Positions 8,092 through 17,316 of a stretch of DNA of 64,000 nucleotides are shown piece after piece (position 1 is the first letter of the stretch; every line of letters starts with the position of its first letter). The notes beneath the pieces are model-generated. The model saw only the letters and a program-made list of their open reading frames with translations, was not told the origin of the DNA and ran no database searches. The stretch is from Brevibacterium luteolum (GTDB taxonomy: Bacteria; Actinomycetota; Actinomycetes; Actinomycetales; Brevibacteriaceae). The DNA is taken from the NCBI RefSeq assembly GCF_013004595.1, contig NZ_JABEMC010000005.1:1-64000 (forward strand), in the 5' to 3' direction. The translations under genes were made by a program, and so were the position numbers.

Positions 8092-10373
8092 CATCGGCCG
8101 ACCCCAACCCGGCAGCCAGCAGCTCGCCAGTCAGAAGAAGCTCTGCGAACATCTCGCACGCCTGGGTGGAATCGCCGTTGCAGCTCGTCTCGGCGGTCGA
8201 GGCACGACTGCCGGAAGAACAGCTGGAGATCCATGCGCGCATCGATGCAGAGGGCATGGACAGCTTTCTGCAGCGCTTCCGCAGCGAGTGGCTGCCTGCC
8301 GGCGTTACGATCGTCGCGATGGCCGAGATCGATCCGCAGATCTTCACCACCCGCAGCGGCCGGCTGCTCATCGGTGACCTGTGCTCCGGGCGCCTGCAGC
8401 GGGCCATGCTTGCCTCAGGACTGCAGCTGCGTCGGCCGGTGGTGGTCATTGATGACGGCTTCGCCACCCTGCATGCGGTGCGCGAACTCGTCAGCCGCCG
8501 GTCCCGACCGCTTGTGCGCCCGCGTCAGAAGACAAGCCGCTCCCGCCGGGCAGCCGCCTACGCCGTGGCTATGCTGCTGCGGGCAGTGATGCACGAGCGT
8601 CGGCTGTCGTGGACCACTGCCCTGCAGGTACCCGACGAGCTCATCATCTCCTTCACCGCAGCCGGCGGAACCGTGCGCCGGCACACCTTCGAGTACGTCC
8701 GCAGCCTGCCGGATGCCGGCAGCCGCGTACCCGAACGCATCATCATCGGTTCGGCGTTGGCCGCCGATGACCTCATCACCGCCGAAGCCTACTTCGACTG
8801 GCTGGCGGCGACCGTCGAGAGCCTGCAGCCCAGCGCCGAGGCCCCAGTGGCCTACTTCGCGCACCGCCGGGAGACCCCGGAGCTGCTCGCCCGAGTCGCC
8901 CAGCTGCCGCACGTCACCGTCCGGCATGCCCACCTGCCGGTCGAGATCCGCCTGACTACGGCCCCGGCCGGCGCACAGGTCCGCAGCCTGCCCACCTCGG
9001 CGGTGGCCAATCTGCCGGCCACGATGCAGGAACCGAACATCGCCGTCACCGCGATCCCGCCGTCCTGGTGGACCGGCACAGCACCTGACCGGCTGCGCCA
9101 GCAGCTGAATGCGGCCGCCGCAGCACCGGACACCGACGGCAGTGAGTACCGGATCGTGGCGATCGCCGACAGTGAGTCCTACCTCAAGTGGGCCGCCCGG
9201 GTGCTCGATTCCCTCGGCCCGGACATCGACGCGCAGCTGTGGGTCATCGACACTCCGATCCGTCCGACCGCCGGCCAGATCTCCCACGCTCTCGCCGGCT
9301 CCTCATGGGCAGGCACCCAGGTGCCGGTCGTCGAGCGCGCTGAGCTGCACGACCGGCTCGCCGCCGCCGGAACCGATGTGGTGCTCGCCGCGGCGACTGG
9401 CCCGGTCGTCCAGCAGATCGCGGCCACCGCTCACCGTCTGCCGCGGCGGCCCGGCCTGGCTACCGGACTGCCGGGCATCGGCTTGCCGGCCCGGCAGAAG
9501 GGCGTGCGGTACCGCCGCGACTGCGATCTGTTTCTCGCCCACTCCCACCACGAACGTGAGGCATACCGCGCTGCAGCCACCCGCGCCGGAGTGGCACTGG
9601 AGATCACCGTCGCCCGGCTGCCGTTGCTGACCAGCACCGATGTGCCCGAACCGGCCTTCGAGATGCAGGCTGACGGCACTGCCCCGGTGCCCACCCGGAT
9701 CGTCTTCGCCCCCCAGGCCAAAGTGCCCACTGAGCGTCAGGAGCGGATCGCGATCCTACAGGCGCTTGCCGCCTTCGCCCGCCGGCACCCTGATTCCGAG
9801 GCGATCGTCAAGGTCCGGTCGCTGCCCGGTGAGCAGGAGACCCATCATGAAGAGCACAGCTACCTCTCGCTCATTCAGGAACTCACTGCCTCAGGGGAGC
9901 TCGCAGCTGGAGAGCTGTCGATCGCAGTCGGGCCCATGGATGAGTTCCTCACCGCTGGCTCGGCTCTTGTGACGGTGTCGTCGACGGCCGCGCTCGAATC
10001 GATCGACCGCGGCCTGCAGACGCTCATCATCTCCGATTTCGGGGTTTCGGAAGATCTCCTCAATGCAGTCTTCGACGGTTCCGGGATTCTCGGCTCGCTG
10101 CAGGACCTGTCTGCCGGACGCATCGGCTTTCCCAACGCGACGTGGCTGCAGGAGAACTACTTCCACCCTCCCTCGGCGGAGGTCAACCGGGCGTTTCGGA
10201 TCCTTGCCGCACGGTCTCAGCAGTATCAGCTGCGGTCTCAGCCGTGGATCAAGCACATCAACAGCTGGCGAGCCGTGCGCGCCGAACTGCGCACTGCAGC
10301 GCCGCAGCCGGTCGTCGACGGCTACCGCTTCGCTGTGAAGCAGGTCAGAAGGCTCAGCCGTCGGCTGCGCTGA
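8088..10373 (+). CDS. Two-domain putative glycosyltransferase: polysialyltransferase-like N-terminus plus DUF6716 C-terminus
   Basis: A 761-residue protein starting at a GTG that overlaps the preceding stop (GTGA). Residues about 20-290 begin with HAWVESPLQLVSAVEA and contain VVVIDDGFATLHAV, a pattern of polysialyltransferase-like proteins. Residues about 352-761 begin YRIVAIADSESYLKWAARVL, which I recognise as the start of DUF6716, a family of putative actinobacterial glycosyltransferases that often accompanies neuA/neuB genes. Within it TRIVFAPQAKVPTE and a Ser-rich TVSSTAALES motif look like a GT-B nucleotide-binding half. The tail is basic. Likely role: a polymerase or bifunctional transferase of the nonulosonate polymer. 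Family naming is from memory and should be checked. Confidence 0.72.
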   Translation: MTSADPNPAASSSPVRRSSANISHAWVESPLQLVSAVEARLPEEQLEIHARIDAEGMDSFLQRFRSEWLPAGVTIVAMAEIDPQIFTTRSGRLLIGDLCSGRLQRAMLASGLQLRRPVVVIDDGFATLHAVRELVSRRSRPLVRPRQKTSRSRRAAAYAVAMLLRAVMHERRLSWTTALQVPDELIISFTAAGGTVRRHTFEYVRSLPDAGSRVPERIIIGSALAADDLITAEAYFDWLAATVESLQPSAEAPVAYFAHRRETPELLARVAQLPHVTVRHAHLPVEIRLTTAPAGAQVRSLPTSAVANLPATMQEPNIAVTAIPPSWWTGTAPDRLRQQLNAAAAAPDTDGSEYRIVAIADSESYLKWAARVLDSLGPDIDAQLWVIDTPIRPTAGQISHALAGSSWAGTQVPVVERAELHDRLAAAGTDVVLAAATGPVVQQIAATAHRLPRRPGLATGLPGIGLPARQKGVRYRRDCDLFLAHSHHEREAYRAAATRAGVALEITVARLPLLTSTDVPEPAFEMQADGTAPVPTRIVFAPQAKVPTERQERIAILQALAAFARRHPDSEAIVKVRSLPGEQETHHEEHSYLSLIQELTASGELAAGELSIAVGPMDEFLTAGSALVTVSSTAALESIDRGLQTLIISDFGVSEDLLNAVFDGSGILGSLQDLSAGRIGFPNATWLQENYFHPPSAEVNRAFRILAARSQQYQLRSQPWIKHINSWRAVRAELRTAAPQPVVDGYRFAVKQVRRLSRRLR

Positions 10374-10380
10374 ACTTCGC

Positions 10381-10911
10381 TCAACGGCGGGAGGACGGGA
10401 GCTCGTCCTCGGCCAGCGAAACGACGACTTCGGCTTCTGTGATGTCCCTAAACACCCACGTGCGGTAGGCGTAGAAGCGGAAGATCATCGCCAGCGCGAT
10501 ACCGATGACATTGGTCGAGAGGTTGTAGCTGATGGGGTCTCGCAGCCCCAGGATGTACCACGTGAACCCCAGCGGGATGACCGCGATGACCATGCCGATG
10601 GCATTGACAACGGCGAACATGATGAAGCCGCGCACATTCGAGCCCGAATCGCGGTCACCGTAGGTCCAGAGCTTGTTGCCCAGCCACGCGACGATGACGG
10701 AGAGCACCGTCGAGATGATCTTGGCCTTGAGCGGGCTGCCGGGCATGAGCGCAGGCACACCCAAGAAGCCGTAGACGAGCAGATTCGAGACACCGACGTC
10801 GACGACGTAGGCGAATCCGCCGACCGACAGGAACCGCAACACCTCGACAGCAAGCGTCCGCCAGCGAGAGACGGGCACAGAGGTGGCGGGGAGCGGCATG
10901 CGCACCATCAT
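10381..10911 (-). CDS. GtrA family membrane protein
   Basis: About 176 residues with four membrane helices and the GtrA pattern: FLSVGGFAYVVDVGVSNLLV in helix 1, an AWLGNKLWTYGDR loop, and FRFYAYRTWVFR at the end of helix 4. GtrA proteins are thought to flip or present polyprenyl-phosphate sugars for decorating cell-surface polymers. Three ATG codons (10911, 10908, 10899) are possible starts. The gene faces the nonulosonate operon tail to tail with a 7-base gap, so it may serve the same surface polymers, or arabinan/teichoic glycosylation elsewhere. Confidence 0.82.
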   Translation of the reverse strand: MMVRMPLPATSVPVSRWRTLAVEVLRFLSVGGFAYVVDVGVSNLLVYGFLGVPALMPGSPLKAKIISTVLSVIVAWLGNKLWTYGDRDSGSNVRGFIMFAVVNAIGMVIAVIPLGFTWYILGLRDPISYNLSTNVIGIALAMIFRFYAYRTWVFRDITEAEVVVSLAEDELPSSRR

Positions 10912-11092
10912 ACGGCCCGAATATCCGCCTGTCGCCCGCACAGCCGCCGTTGAAGTGACATGTAGGTGAACGATGCCCAGGCACTGCGTGACGAGCTTCA
11001 CGTTATGTCAGCAGATGACGCTGCAGCACAGATGAAGGGAACCAGTGGGGCTAGCCTGACGTAGCCGAATCCCTGCAATCGAAGGAACCCCT

Positions 11093-12052
11093 GTGATCGA
11101 ACTGCGTGACCTGCGAAAGGAGTTCGCCGGTGTCACGGCACTCGACGGCATCAGCCTGTCAGTGCCGGCTGGCCAGATCCACGGCATCGTCGGCCGCTCC
11201 GGAGCCGGCAAGTCGACGCTCATCCGCTGCCTGACCGGGCTCGAACGCCCCACCTCGGGCACGGTGCGCATCGGTGACGTCGACATCACCAGCGCCCGCG
11301 GAGCTGCACTGCGCACCGCCCGTCGCACGATCGGAATGGTGTTCCAGCACGCGAACCTGCTCGATTCGCGCACCGCGCTGCGGAATGTCGAACATCCCCT
11401 GGAGATCGCCGGCGTCGGCCGGACTGAGCGCCGCCGCCGCGCTGCTGAGCTGCTGGAGCTCGTGGGCTTGGGCGATCGGTTGGACAACCATCCTGCGCAG
11501 CTCTCCGGCGGGCAGCAGCAGCGCGTCGGCATCGCACGAGCGCTCGCCGCCGAACCGCAGATCCTGCTGTGCGATGAGCCGACCTCAGCTCTTGACTCGC
11601 ACACCACCCGCCAGATCCTGGCACTCATCCGCTCCCTGCGTGACAGGCTCGGGATCACGGTGCTCATCATCACCCACGAGATGTCGGTCGTCCGGGAGGT
11701 CTGCGATTCGGTGACTCTGCTCGCCGACGGACAAATCGAGCACACCGGTTCGATCATCGACGTCATCGGCCAGGCCGACTCCCCGCTCAGCCGCGCACTC
11801 CTGCCGCTGCCGTCCAGCGGCAGAACGCACGGCACTGTCGTCGAAGCCCTCACCACCGGCATCAGCCTCGATGCCGCGCTCGAGGCGGTGCGCACCTCCG
11901 GAACGGAGGCGCACCTCGATGCAGGAACCGTCGAGACGATCGCCGGCACGCTCGTCGGACGGCTGCAGTTCACCGTCGGCGGGCAGGCCGCTGCCGACAC
12001 CCTCATCAGTGCGCTGGCCGCGCATGACATCCACGCGGAGGTCGCAGCATGA
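11093..12052 (+). CDS. metN: Methionine ABC transporter ATP-binding protein
   Basis: A 319-residue ABC ATPase for D/L-methionine import. Walker A is GRSGAGKST (34-42), the signature LSGGQQQR (138-145), and Walker B ILLCDEPTSAL. After about residue 240 comes a C2/NIL-type regulatory domain (LQFTVGGQAAADTLISAL) that in MetN binds methionine and inhibits transport. GTG 11093 follows GAAGGAA. It overlaps metI by four bases. I saw no clear SAM riboswitch in the 181-base gap before it. Confidence 0.93.
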   Translation: MIELRDLRKEFAGVTALDGISLSVPAGQIHGIVGRSGAGKSTLIRCLTGLERPTSGTVRIGDVDITSARGAALRTARRTIGMVFQHANLLDSRTALRNVEHPLEIAGVGRTERRRRAAELLELVGLGDRLDNHPAQLSGGQQQRVGIARALAAEPQILLCDEPTSALDSHTTRQILALIRSLRDRLGITVLIITHEMSVVREVCDSVTLLADGQIEHTGSIIDVIGQADSPLSRALLPLPSSGRTHGTVVEALTTGISLDAALEAVRTSGTEAHLDAGTVETIAGTLVGRLQFTVGGQAAADTLISALAAHDIHAEVAA

Positions 12053-12723
12053 ATGATGCCACCTGGTTCAACAACCCCGCCATCACCAGTGAGCTGCTGC
12101 CGGCTCTCGGTGAGACCCTGGCCATGACGGCGTGGGCGACGGTCATCTCCGTGGCACTCGGTCTGCCGCTGGGCATCTGGCTGTTCGTCACCACGCCGCA
12201 CTCTCTGGCACCGAACCGGACGGTGCACCAGGTCGTGTCGACGATCGTCGACATCGGCCGGTCGATTCCATTCATTGTGCTCATCGTCGCAATCATCCCG
12301 TTCACCCGGCTGCTCGTCGGCACCGCGCTCGGCTGGAAGGCCGCGGTCGTTGCGCTCACGCTCAGCGCGATCCCGTTCTATGCCCGGCTGGTCGAAAACG
12401 CCCTCCACGAGGTCTCGGCCGGCAAGATCGAGGCCGCGCAGATGATGGGCGCCAGCCGCCGGCAGATCATCGGTCAGGTTCTTGTGCGCGAAGCGCTTCC
12501 CGGGCTCATCGGTGCAGCCACGGTCACCGCCGTCGCGTTGGTGAACTACACCGCGATGGCCGGCGCTGTCGGCGGCGGCGGACTCGGAGACCTTGCGATC
12601 GCCTACGGCTACAACCGCTACCAGGGCGACGTCATGATCGCCTGCATCGTCCTGCTCGTCCTCGTCGTCGGCCTCATCCAGTTCACTGGTGACCGCCTCG
12701 CCCGGCTTGTCGATCACCGCTGA
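12049..12723 (+). CDS. metI: Methionine ABC transporter permease
   Basis: A 224-residue permease with about five membrane helices. The EAA loop that contacts MetN is present (KIEAAQMMGASRRQIIG), and NYTAMAGAVGGGGLGDLA is the conserved C-terminal helix of MetI. It begins in an ATGA overlap with metN and is followed 52 bases later by metQ. Membrane location and partner are secure from gene order. Confidence 0.93.
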   Translation: MNDATWFNNPAITSELLPALGETLAMTAWATVISVALGLPLGIWLFVTTPHSLAPNRTVHQVVSTIVDIGRSIPFIVLIVAIIPFTRLLVGTALGWKAAVVALTLSAIPFYARLVENALHEVSAGKIEAAQMMGASRRQIIGQVLVREALPGLIGAATVTAVALVNYTAMAGAVGGGGLGDLAIAYGYNRYQGDVMIACIVLLVLVVGLIQFTGDRLARLVDHR

Positions 12724-12775
12724 AACATCCCATTCCGCTGTCCGCATTCGCGTGCAGCCCTTCTGAAGGAGAACC

Positions 12776-13618
12776 ATGAAACATCTGCCCACCCTCGCTC
12801 TCGCGGCCTCAACCGCACTCGCCCTCACCCTCACTGGCTGCGGTCTGTCCAAGAGCGAGACCGACGTCGGCGAGAAGAACGGCGAGGTCACCACGCTGAC
12901 GATCGGCACCTCGGTGACCCCGCACGGTGATATCTGGCGGTTCATCGACGAGAACCTCGCAGCCGACGCCGGGCTGGACATCGAGGTCAAGGAGTTCACT
13001 GACTACTCGCTGCCCAACCGGGCGCTGAGCGACGGCGAACTCGATGCCAACTACTTCCAGCACCTTCCGTACCTGGAGTCGGAGATCGAGGGGCAGGGCT
13101 ACGAACTGCACCACTTCACCCCGGGTGTGCACGTCGAGCCGTTCGCACTGTACTCGAAGAAGATCGACGACATCGCCGACCTGCCCGACGGCGCAAAGAT
13201 CGGCATCAACAACGACCCAGCCAACCAGGGCCGGGCGCTCAAGCTGCTGGCCGACAATGACCTCATCAGCCTCGGCGACGCCGACCCGATCACCGCCACC
13301 ATCCACGACGTCGCTGAGAATCCGAAGAATCTGCAGTTCATCGAAGCAGAAGCAGCGTCACTGGCCCGCACCCTCGACGACACCGACGCCTCGGTCATCA
13401 ACGGCAACAACGCCCTGGGCGCCGGTCTGTCATCGAAGAAGGACGGCATTCTCGTCGAGAGCCCGGCAGACAATCCGTATGCGAACATCCTCGTCGTGCG
13501 TGAGGGCACGCAGGATGATCCGGCGATCCAGAAGCTCCACGAACTCTCGCAGTCGCAGGAGGTCAAGGACTTCATCGAGGACACCTGGCCCGAAGGTGAG
13601 GTCATTCCAGCTGAGTAA
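12776..13618 (+). CDS. metQ: Methionine-binding lipoprotein
   Basis: A 280-residue substrate-binding protein with a lipoprotein signal: a hydrophobic stretch and lipobox LTGC with the acylated Cys at 22. The mature part has the NlpA/MetQ features TIGTSVTPHGDI, an ANYFQHLPYLE segment and NPKNLQFIEAEA. It would be tethered outside the membrane and deliver methionine to MetNI. A strong GAAGGAG precedes the ATG. A long hairpin closes the operon. Confidence 0.93.
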   Translation: MKHLPTLALAASTALALTLTGCGLSKSETDVGEKNGEVTTLTIGTSVTPHGDIWRFIDENLAADAGLDIEVKEFTDYSLPNRALSDGELDANYFQHLPYLESEIEGQGYELHHFTPGVHVEPFALYSKKIDDIADLPDGAKIGINNDPANQGRALKLLADNDLISLGDADPITATIHDVAENPKNLQFIEAEAASLARTLDDTDASVINGNNALGAGLSSKKDGILVESPADNPYANILVVREGTQDDPAIQKLHELSQSQEVKDFIEDTWPEGEVIPAE

Positions 13619-13626
13619 CCCAGCGC

Positions 13627-13683
13627 AATGCTGGAGCACAGGCAGGGCTGTGGGAGTTCATCCCACGGCCCTGCTTCAGCATT
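13627..13683. terminator. Long bidirectional hairpin between metQ and fhs
   Basis: A 14-bp inner stem (GCAGGGCTGTGGGA with TCCCACGGCCCTGC, one G-U pair, loop GTTCA, 13642-13674) is flanked by an outer pair AATGCTG / CAGCATT (13627-13633, 13677-13683). It lies between two convergent genes and can stop transcription from both. Confidence 0.8.
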
Positions 13684-13692
13684 GAGGGCAGG

Positions 13693-15399
13693 TCAGAACA
13701 ACCCGGTGATGCGGCCGTCATCATCGACGTCGATGGTCAGTGCCGCCGGCTTCTTCGGCAGGCCGGGCATCGTCATGATGTCTCCGCAGACTGCGACGAC
13801 GAAACCGGCACCGGCGGACAATCGCACGTCACGGACTTCGAGGACGTGGCCCTCCGGTGCGCCGCGCAGGGCTGCGTCAGTGCTGAAGGAGTACTGCGTC
13901 TTGGCAATGCACACGGGAAGCTGTGCGTAGCCTTCCGCAGCGAACTGATCGAGCTTGCGCTTGACCGCCGGTGGGAACCGCACCTCGCCGGCCCGGTAGA
14001 TCCGAGTGGCGACGGTCTCGATCTTCTCCGCCAGGCTGGCGTCGGGCTCGTATGCGTACTGCGGGGCGGCCTCCTCGGGGTGCTGAGCAGCTGCCATCAC
14101 CGCACGCGCCAGCTCCACCGCGCCGGCCCCGCCCTCGGCCCAGTGCCGGGCTTCGACTGCGGTGACGCCTTCGGCGGCGAGGTCGTCGATGAGCGCGGAG
14201 ATCTCTGCGTCGGTATCAGATGGGAACCGGTTGATGCTCACAACTGCGGGAATACCGAAGACGCTGCGCAGGTTCTCCAGGTGGCGGCGCAGATTCGGCA
14301 GTCCGGCGCGCATCGCCTCGATGTTCTCGTCTTCGAGAGCGGTCTTGTCGACACCGCCGTGGTATTTCAGCGCCCGGACGGTCGCCACGACGACTGTGGC
14401 CGAGGGCCAGATTCCGGCTGCGCGGGCCTTGATGTCGAGGAACTTCTCAGCTCCCAAGTCAGCGCCGAAGCCGGCTTCTGTCACCGCCCACTGGCCGAAA
14501 GTCAGCGCGGCATCGGTGGCGAGCACTGAGTTGCAGCCGTGGGCGATGTTGGCGAACGGGCCACCGTGGACGAATGCCGGGGTGTGTTCGATGCTCTGGA
14601 CGAGGTTCGGGGCCAGCGCATTGCGCAGCAGCGCGGTCATCGCACCGGCCGCTCCCACATCGGCGACGGTCACTGGTTCCTTGTTGCGGGTGCGGGCGAG
14701 CACGATGCGTCCAAGGCGCTCCTTGAGGTCCTCAAGACTGGTCGCCAGGCAGAACACGGCCATCACCTCGCTGGCGACGACGATGTCGAAGGCGTCTTCG
14801 CGCGGGACGCCGCCGTTGTAGCCGCCGAGCCCGATGGCTGCGGCACGCAGGGCCCGGTCGTTGAGGTCGACGACGCGGCGGATGGTGATCCGGCGCGGGT
14901 CGATGTCGAGTTCGTTGCCGTGATGCATGTGGTTGTCGAGCATCGCGGCAGCGAGATTGTTGGCCAGGGCGATGGCTGCGAAGTCGCCGGTGAAGTGGAG
15001 GTTGATGTCTTCCATCGGCAGCACTTGCGCGTGTCCGCCGCCGGCAGCGCCGCCCTTCATGCCGAACACAGGGCCGAGGCTGGGCTCACGCAGGGCGAGA
15101 ACGGCCGGGTGCTTACCCGGCACCTCGGGCCAGGATTCGAGTCGGGCGACTTCGTTGATCGCATCGGCCAGGCCGATGCTCGTCGTGGTCTTGCCTTCAC
15201 CGGCAGGGGTCGGGCTCATGGCGGTGACGAGGATGAGGCGGCCGGGCTCGGCATCTTCTCTGTCCAGCACGGACAGGGGGATCTTGGCCTTGTCGTGACC
15301 GAAGGGGATGATGTCGGCTGCACTTAGTCCGACAGAGGCTGCGATGTCTCCGATCGGCTTGAGCTGTGCTTGGGAGGCGATTTCGAGGTCGGTGGACAT
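13693..15399 (-). CDS. fhs: Formate--tetrahydrofolate ligase
   Basis: A 568-residue enzyme that makes 10-formyl-tetrahydrofolate from formate, ATP and THF in cytosolic one-carbon metabolism. The P-loop PTPAGEGKTT is at 64-73, and the family signatures LREPSLGPVFGMKGGAAGGG and FVHGGPFANIAHGCNS are both clear. Full length for the family (about 555-570). ATG at 15397-15399 has a modest upstream purine run. It stands alone, convergent with the methionine importer, a sensible pairing with methyl-group metabolism but probably only neighbourly. Confidence 0.95.
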   Translation of the reverse strand: MSTDLEIASQAQLKPIGDIAASVGLSAADIIPFGHDKAKIPLSVLDREDAEPGRLILVTAMSPTPAGEGKTTTSIGLADAINEVARLESWPEVPGKHPAVLALREPSLGPVFGMKGGAAGGGHAQVLPMEDINLHFTGDFAAIALANNLAAAMLDNHMHHGNELDIDPRRITIRRVVDLNDRALRAAAIGLGGYNGGVPREDAFDIVVASEVMAVFCLATSLEDLKERLGRIVLARTRNKEPVTVADVGAAGAMTALLRNALAPNLVQSIEHTPAFVHGGPFANIAHGCNSVLATDAALTFGQWAVTEAGFGADLGAEKFLDIKARAAGIWPSATVVVATVRALKYHGGVDKTALEDENIEAMRAGLPNLRRHLENLRSVFGIPAVVSINRFPSDTDAEISALIDDLAAEGVTAVEARHWAEGGAGAVELARAVMAAAQHPEEAAPQYAYEPDASLAEKIETVATRIYRAGEVRFPPAVKRKLDQFAAEGYAQLPVCIAKTQYSFSTDAALRGAPEGHVLEVRDVRLSAGAGFVVAVCGDIMTMPGLPKKPAALTIDVDDDGRITGLF

Positions 15400-15453
15400 G
15401 GGTTCAGTATGTCACGATGACCCGCTGACAGAACTGGTTTCGTGCGTTCTTCT

Positions 15454-16995
15454 TCAGCAGTCCTGATCGCCGTCTGCGACTGCTGGCTGAGGCTGCATCC
15501 ACTGCGGTTCGCTGAGCAGAAACCGGACTGCGGCGAACAGCGTCTGCTCCGTGCTTGGTGAGCACAGCACCCGCGGCTGCCCCGGCGACCCGGCATGACC
15601 GGGACCGAGCTTGAGATTGTGAATTCGCCGCTTGCCGAGCAGCGCCTGGTTCGCGGCATCCATCACCTGCGCATGGGTGGGCGGCTGTCCTGTAGCGCGG
15701 AGCTCCAGCGCGAGGCTGTCGACGATGTCGTGAACAGGAACGGAAACGGTGCCAGCAGTGAAGGCGCGCTCTCCGCCGGTGTGGCGACGGGCCTGCAGCT
15801 CAGCAGCGGTGCAGCTGAGCCGCACGAGCCCGGCGAATTCCGGTTTGGCGGCGCGGTCGATCCAGCGGAAGTAGCCGGTCACCACCGCCGAGGCGTCGAT
15901 GATCTCGCTTTCTTCGACGAGCGATTCTTCGCGCATCTCGCGCAGCATTCCGCTCAGCAGCAGTTCGGTCAGGGGGATCCGCAGCTTTCGTGCGCGTGCG
16001 CCTCTGCGCAGCAGCGAGGGTACCAGCAGCTGCCAGGGCCGGAAATCAGGATCAGCGTCAATGTGTTCCAGCGAGCCTGAACCGGATGCAGCGAGCGCAC
16101 TGGGGGCGACGGAGTTGCCGGCGGTCTGCTGGACGAAGATGAAATGGTCATCAGCGGTGACGGCCATGATCGAGATGCCGACGATGTTCGCAGCACCGGC
16201 GTTCTCCAGTGCGCGGATGTTGAAAGAACTGTCGAGCACGTATTCCTGCACCGGCGAGACCTCCGCGGCATCGGAGTCCGCGTGAGCCGGTGGGGTCAGG
16301 TCGCTGTCGTTGACCAGACCCCAGACCTCGTTCGAAGCCTCGCCGTCGAAGTACGTCACCGGGGTGACGTCGACGTTGCCGGATTCCAGTTGCGCCACCG
16401 TCGGTTCGGTTGACAGCCGCAGCAGGCGACCGTTGAAGCGCACAGGCAGCCGCACCCGGCGCGAGGTGTTGCGGTCGAAGCGCAGGGCCGCACCTGCGTG
16501 CTTTTCCAGAGTGGCCGGCATTTCGAAATCACGGGACATCAGACGGGCGAGCATTCTGTGCTGTACAGGTTCGGCCGCGTTCGCGTGATATGGCGACTGA
16601 CGCTGCAGCAGACGGTCGACAGCTTCATCCCACCAGAACTCGACAGGCACCGGGCCTGGCTGATTGGAGGATTCGGCGAGCCTGGGCTCGGCAGCCTTCC
16701 ACTGCACCGCTTGTTCCGGCTGCGCATGATGATCGCGGTGCCGGTAGGGACGAGTGCGCGGTCGGAAGCGCGTGGCATGCCATTTCGACCAGATCCGGCC
16801 GGCGTCGAAGATCAGCGCGAGCGCACCAGCGACCGCCCCGGCGATGAAGACCGGTCAGACCCACGCCTCCGCCAGCGCGACGATACCGGCAGTGAACATG
16901 AAGAGGGCCCACAGCAGACGCGTCTCCTGCGCGTAGACGAATCGGGCGTAGTCGAAATGCGACTGCAGATGGCGCCAGATCACAGCCGGCTTCAA
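15454..16995 (-). pseudogene. Membrane protein with Nudix-like domain, interrupted by an in-frame TGA
   Basis: Reading down the minus strand from TTG 16995 (or GTG 16983) gives a basic start, one hydrophobic helix (ALFMFTAGIVALAEAWV), a TGA at 16857-16855, then in the same frame a second helix (PVFIAGAVAGALALIFDAG) and a basic juxtamembrane stretch (IWSKWHATRFRPRTRPYR). This runs without a break into a 417-residue soluble part that could also start at GTG 16707. That part contains LSGMLREMREES, close to the REUXEE core of a Nudix box. The simplest reading is a two-helix membrane protein with a Nudix-like domain whose gene has one nonsense change. A sequencing error or readthrough are alternatives. 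Function unknown. Confidence 0.6.
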
Positions 16996-17316
16996 TTCCG
17001 GCCTGCCGCGCTTGTGCCGCGTTCCTGAGTCCGCTGCCTGTCAGTGTGCATGCTCCAGCTCTCTCCATCGTTCATCTCCAACCGTCTATCGATTCAACCC
17101 TACGGGAGCACAGCCGGGTTCCCACCCGGCCTGCAACCGGGTTCAAGGCGGAGCCCCGGGGCGTGGGTCACGTACGGTGGCGCGCGGCCTTCTAAGAAGC
17201 GGACGCCAGCCTTGCTATGATTCTGTGAGCGTTTCGACGTTCCACCTGCCCCTGCGACCGTCTAGCAGCTTGTTTGAGCGGGTGCGCTCACTCAGCTCAT
17301 GAAAGGGTTCTGCAGT
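16996..17316. other. Intergenic region upstream of the TagF-like gene
   Basis: No coding signal was found here. A possible -10 element TATGAT lies at 17216-17221 on the plus strand, giving a leader of about 90 bases to the TagF-like start; no good -35 box accompanies it. Two copies of CCGGGTTC (near 17112 and 17144) flank a short GC-rich stretch of unknown meaning. Confidence 0.5.

Noticed and set aside
11000-11092. Possible SAM riboswitch before metN.
   Set aside because: The 90 bases before the start show no multi-helix layout or conserved core of SAM-I or SAM-IV aptamers; only a normal ribosome site is visible.
11008-12999. A 663-codon open frame on the minus strand across metN, metI and metQ.
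   Set aside because: It is antisense to three certain genes, has biased, low-complexity composition, and arises from high GC at third codon positions.
15454-16707. Annotating the Nudix-like gene as intact from GTG 16707.
   Set aside because: The same frame upstream continues as a basic linker and a membrane helix with no start codon, so a start at 16707 would ignore about 50 codons of clear protein; kept as a possible remnant start only.
17100-17160. Possible tRNA near a GGTTCAA sequence.
   Set aside because: No acceptor, D or anticodon stems can be drawn around it.
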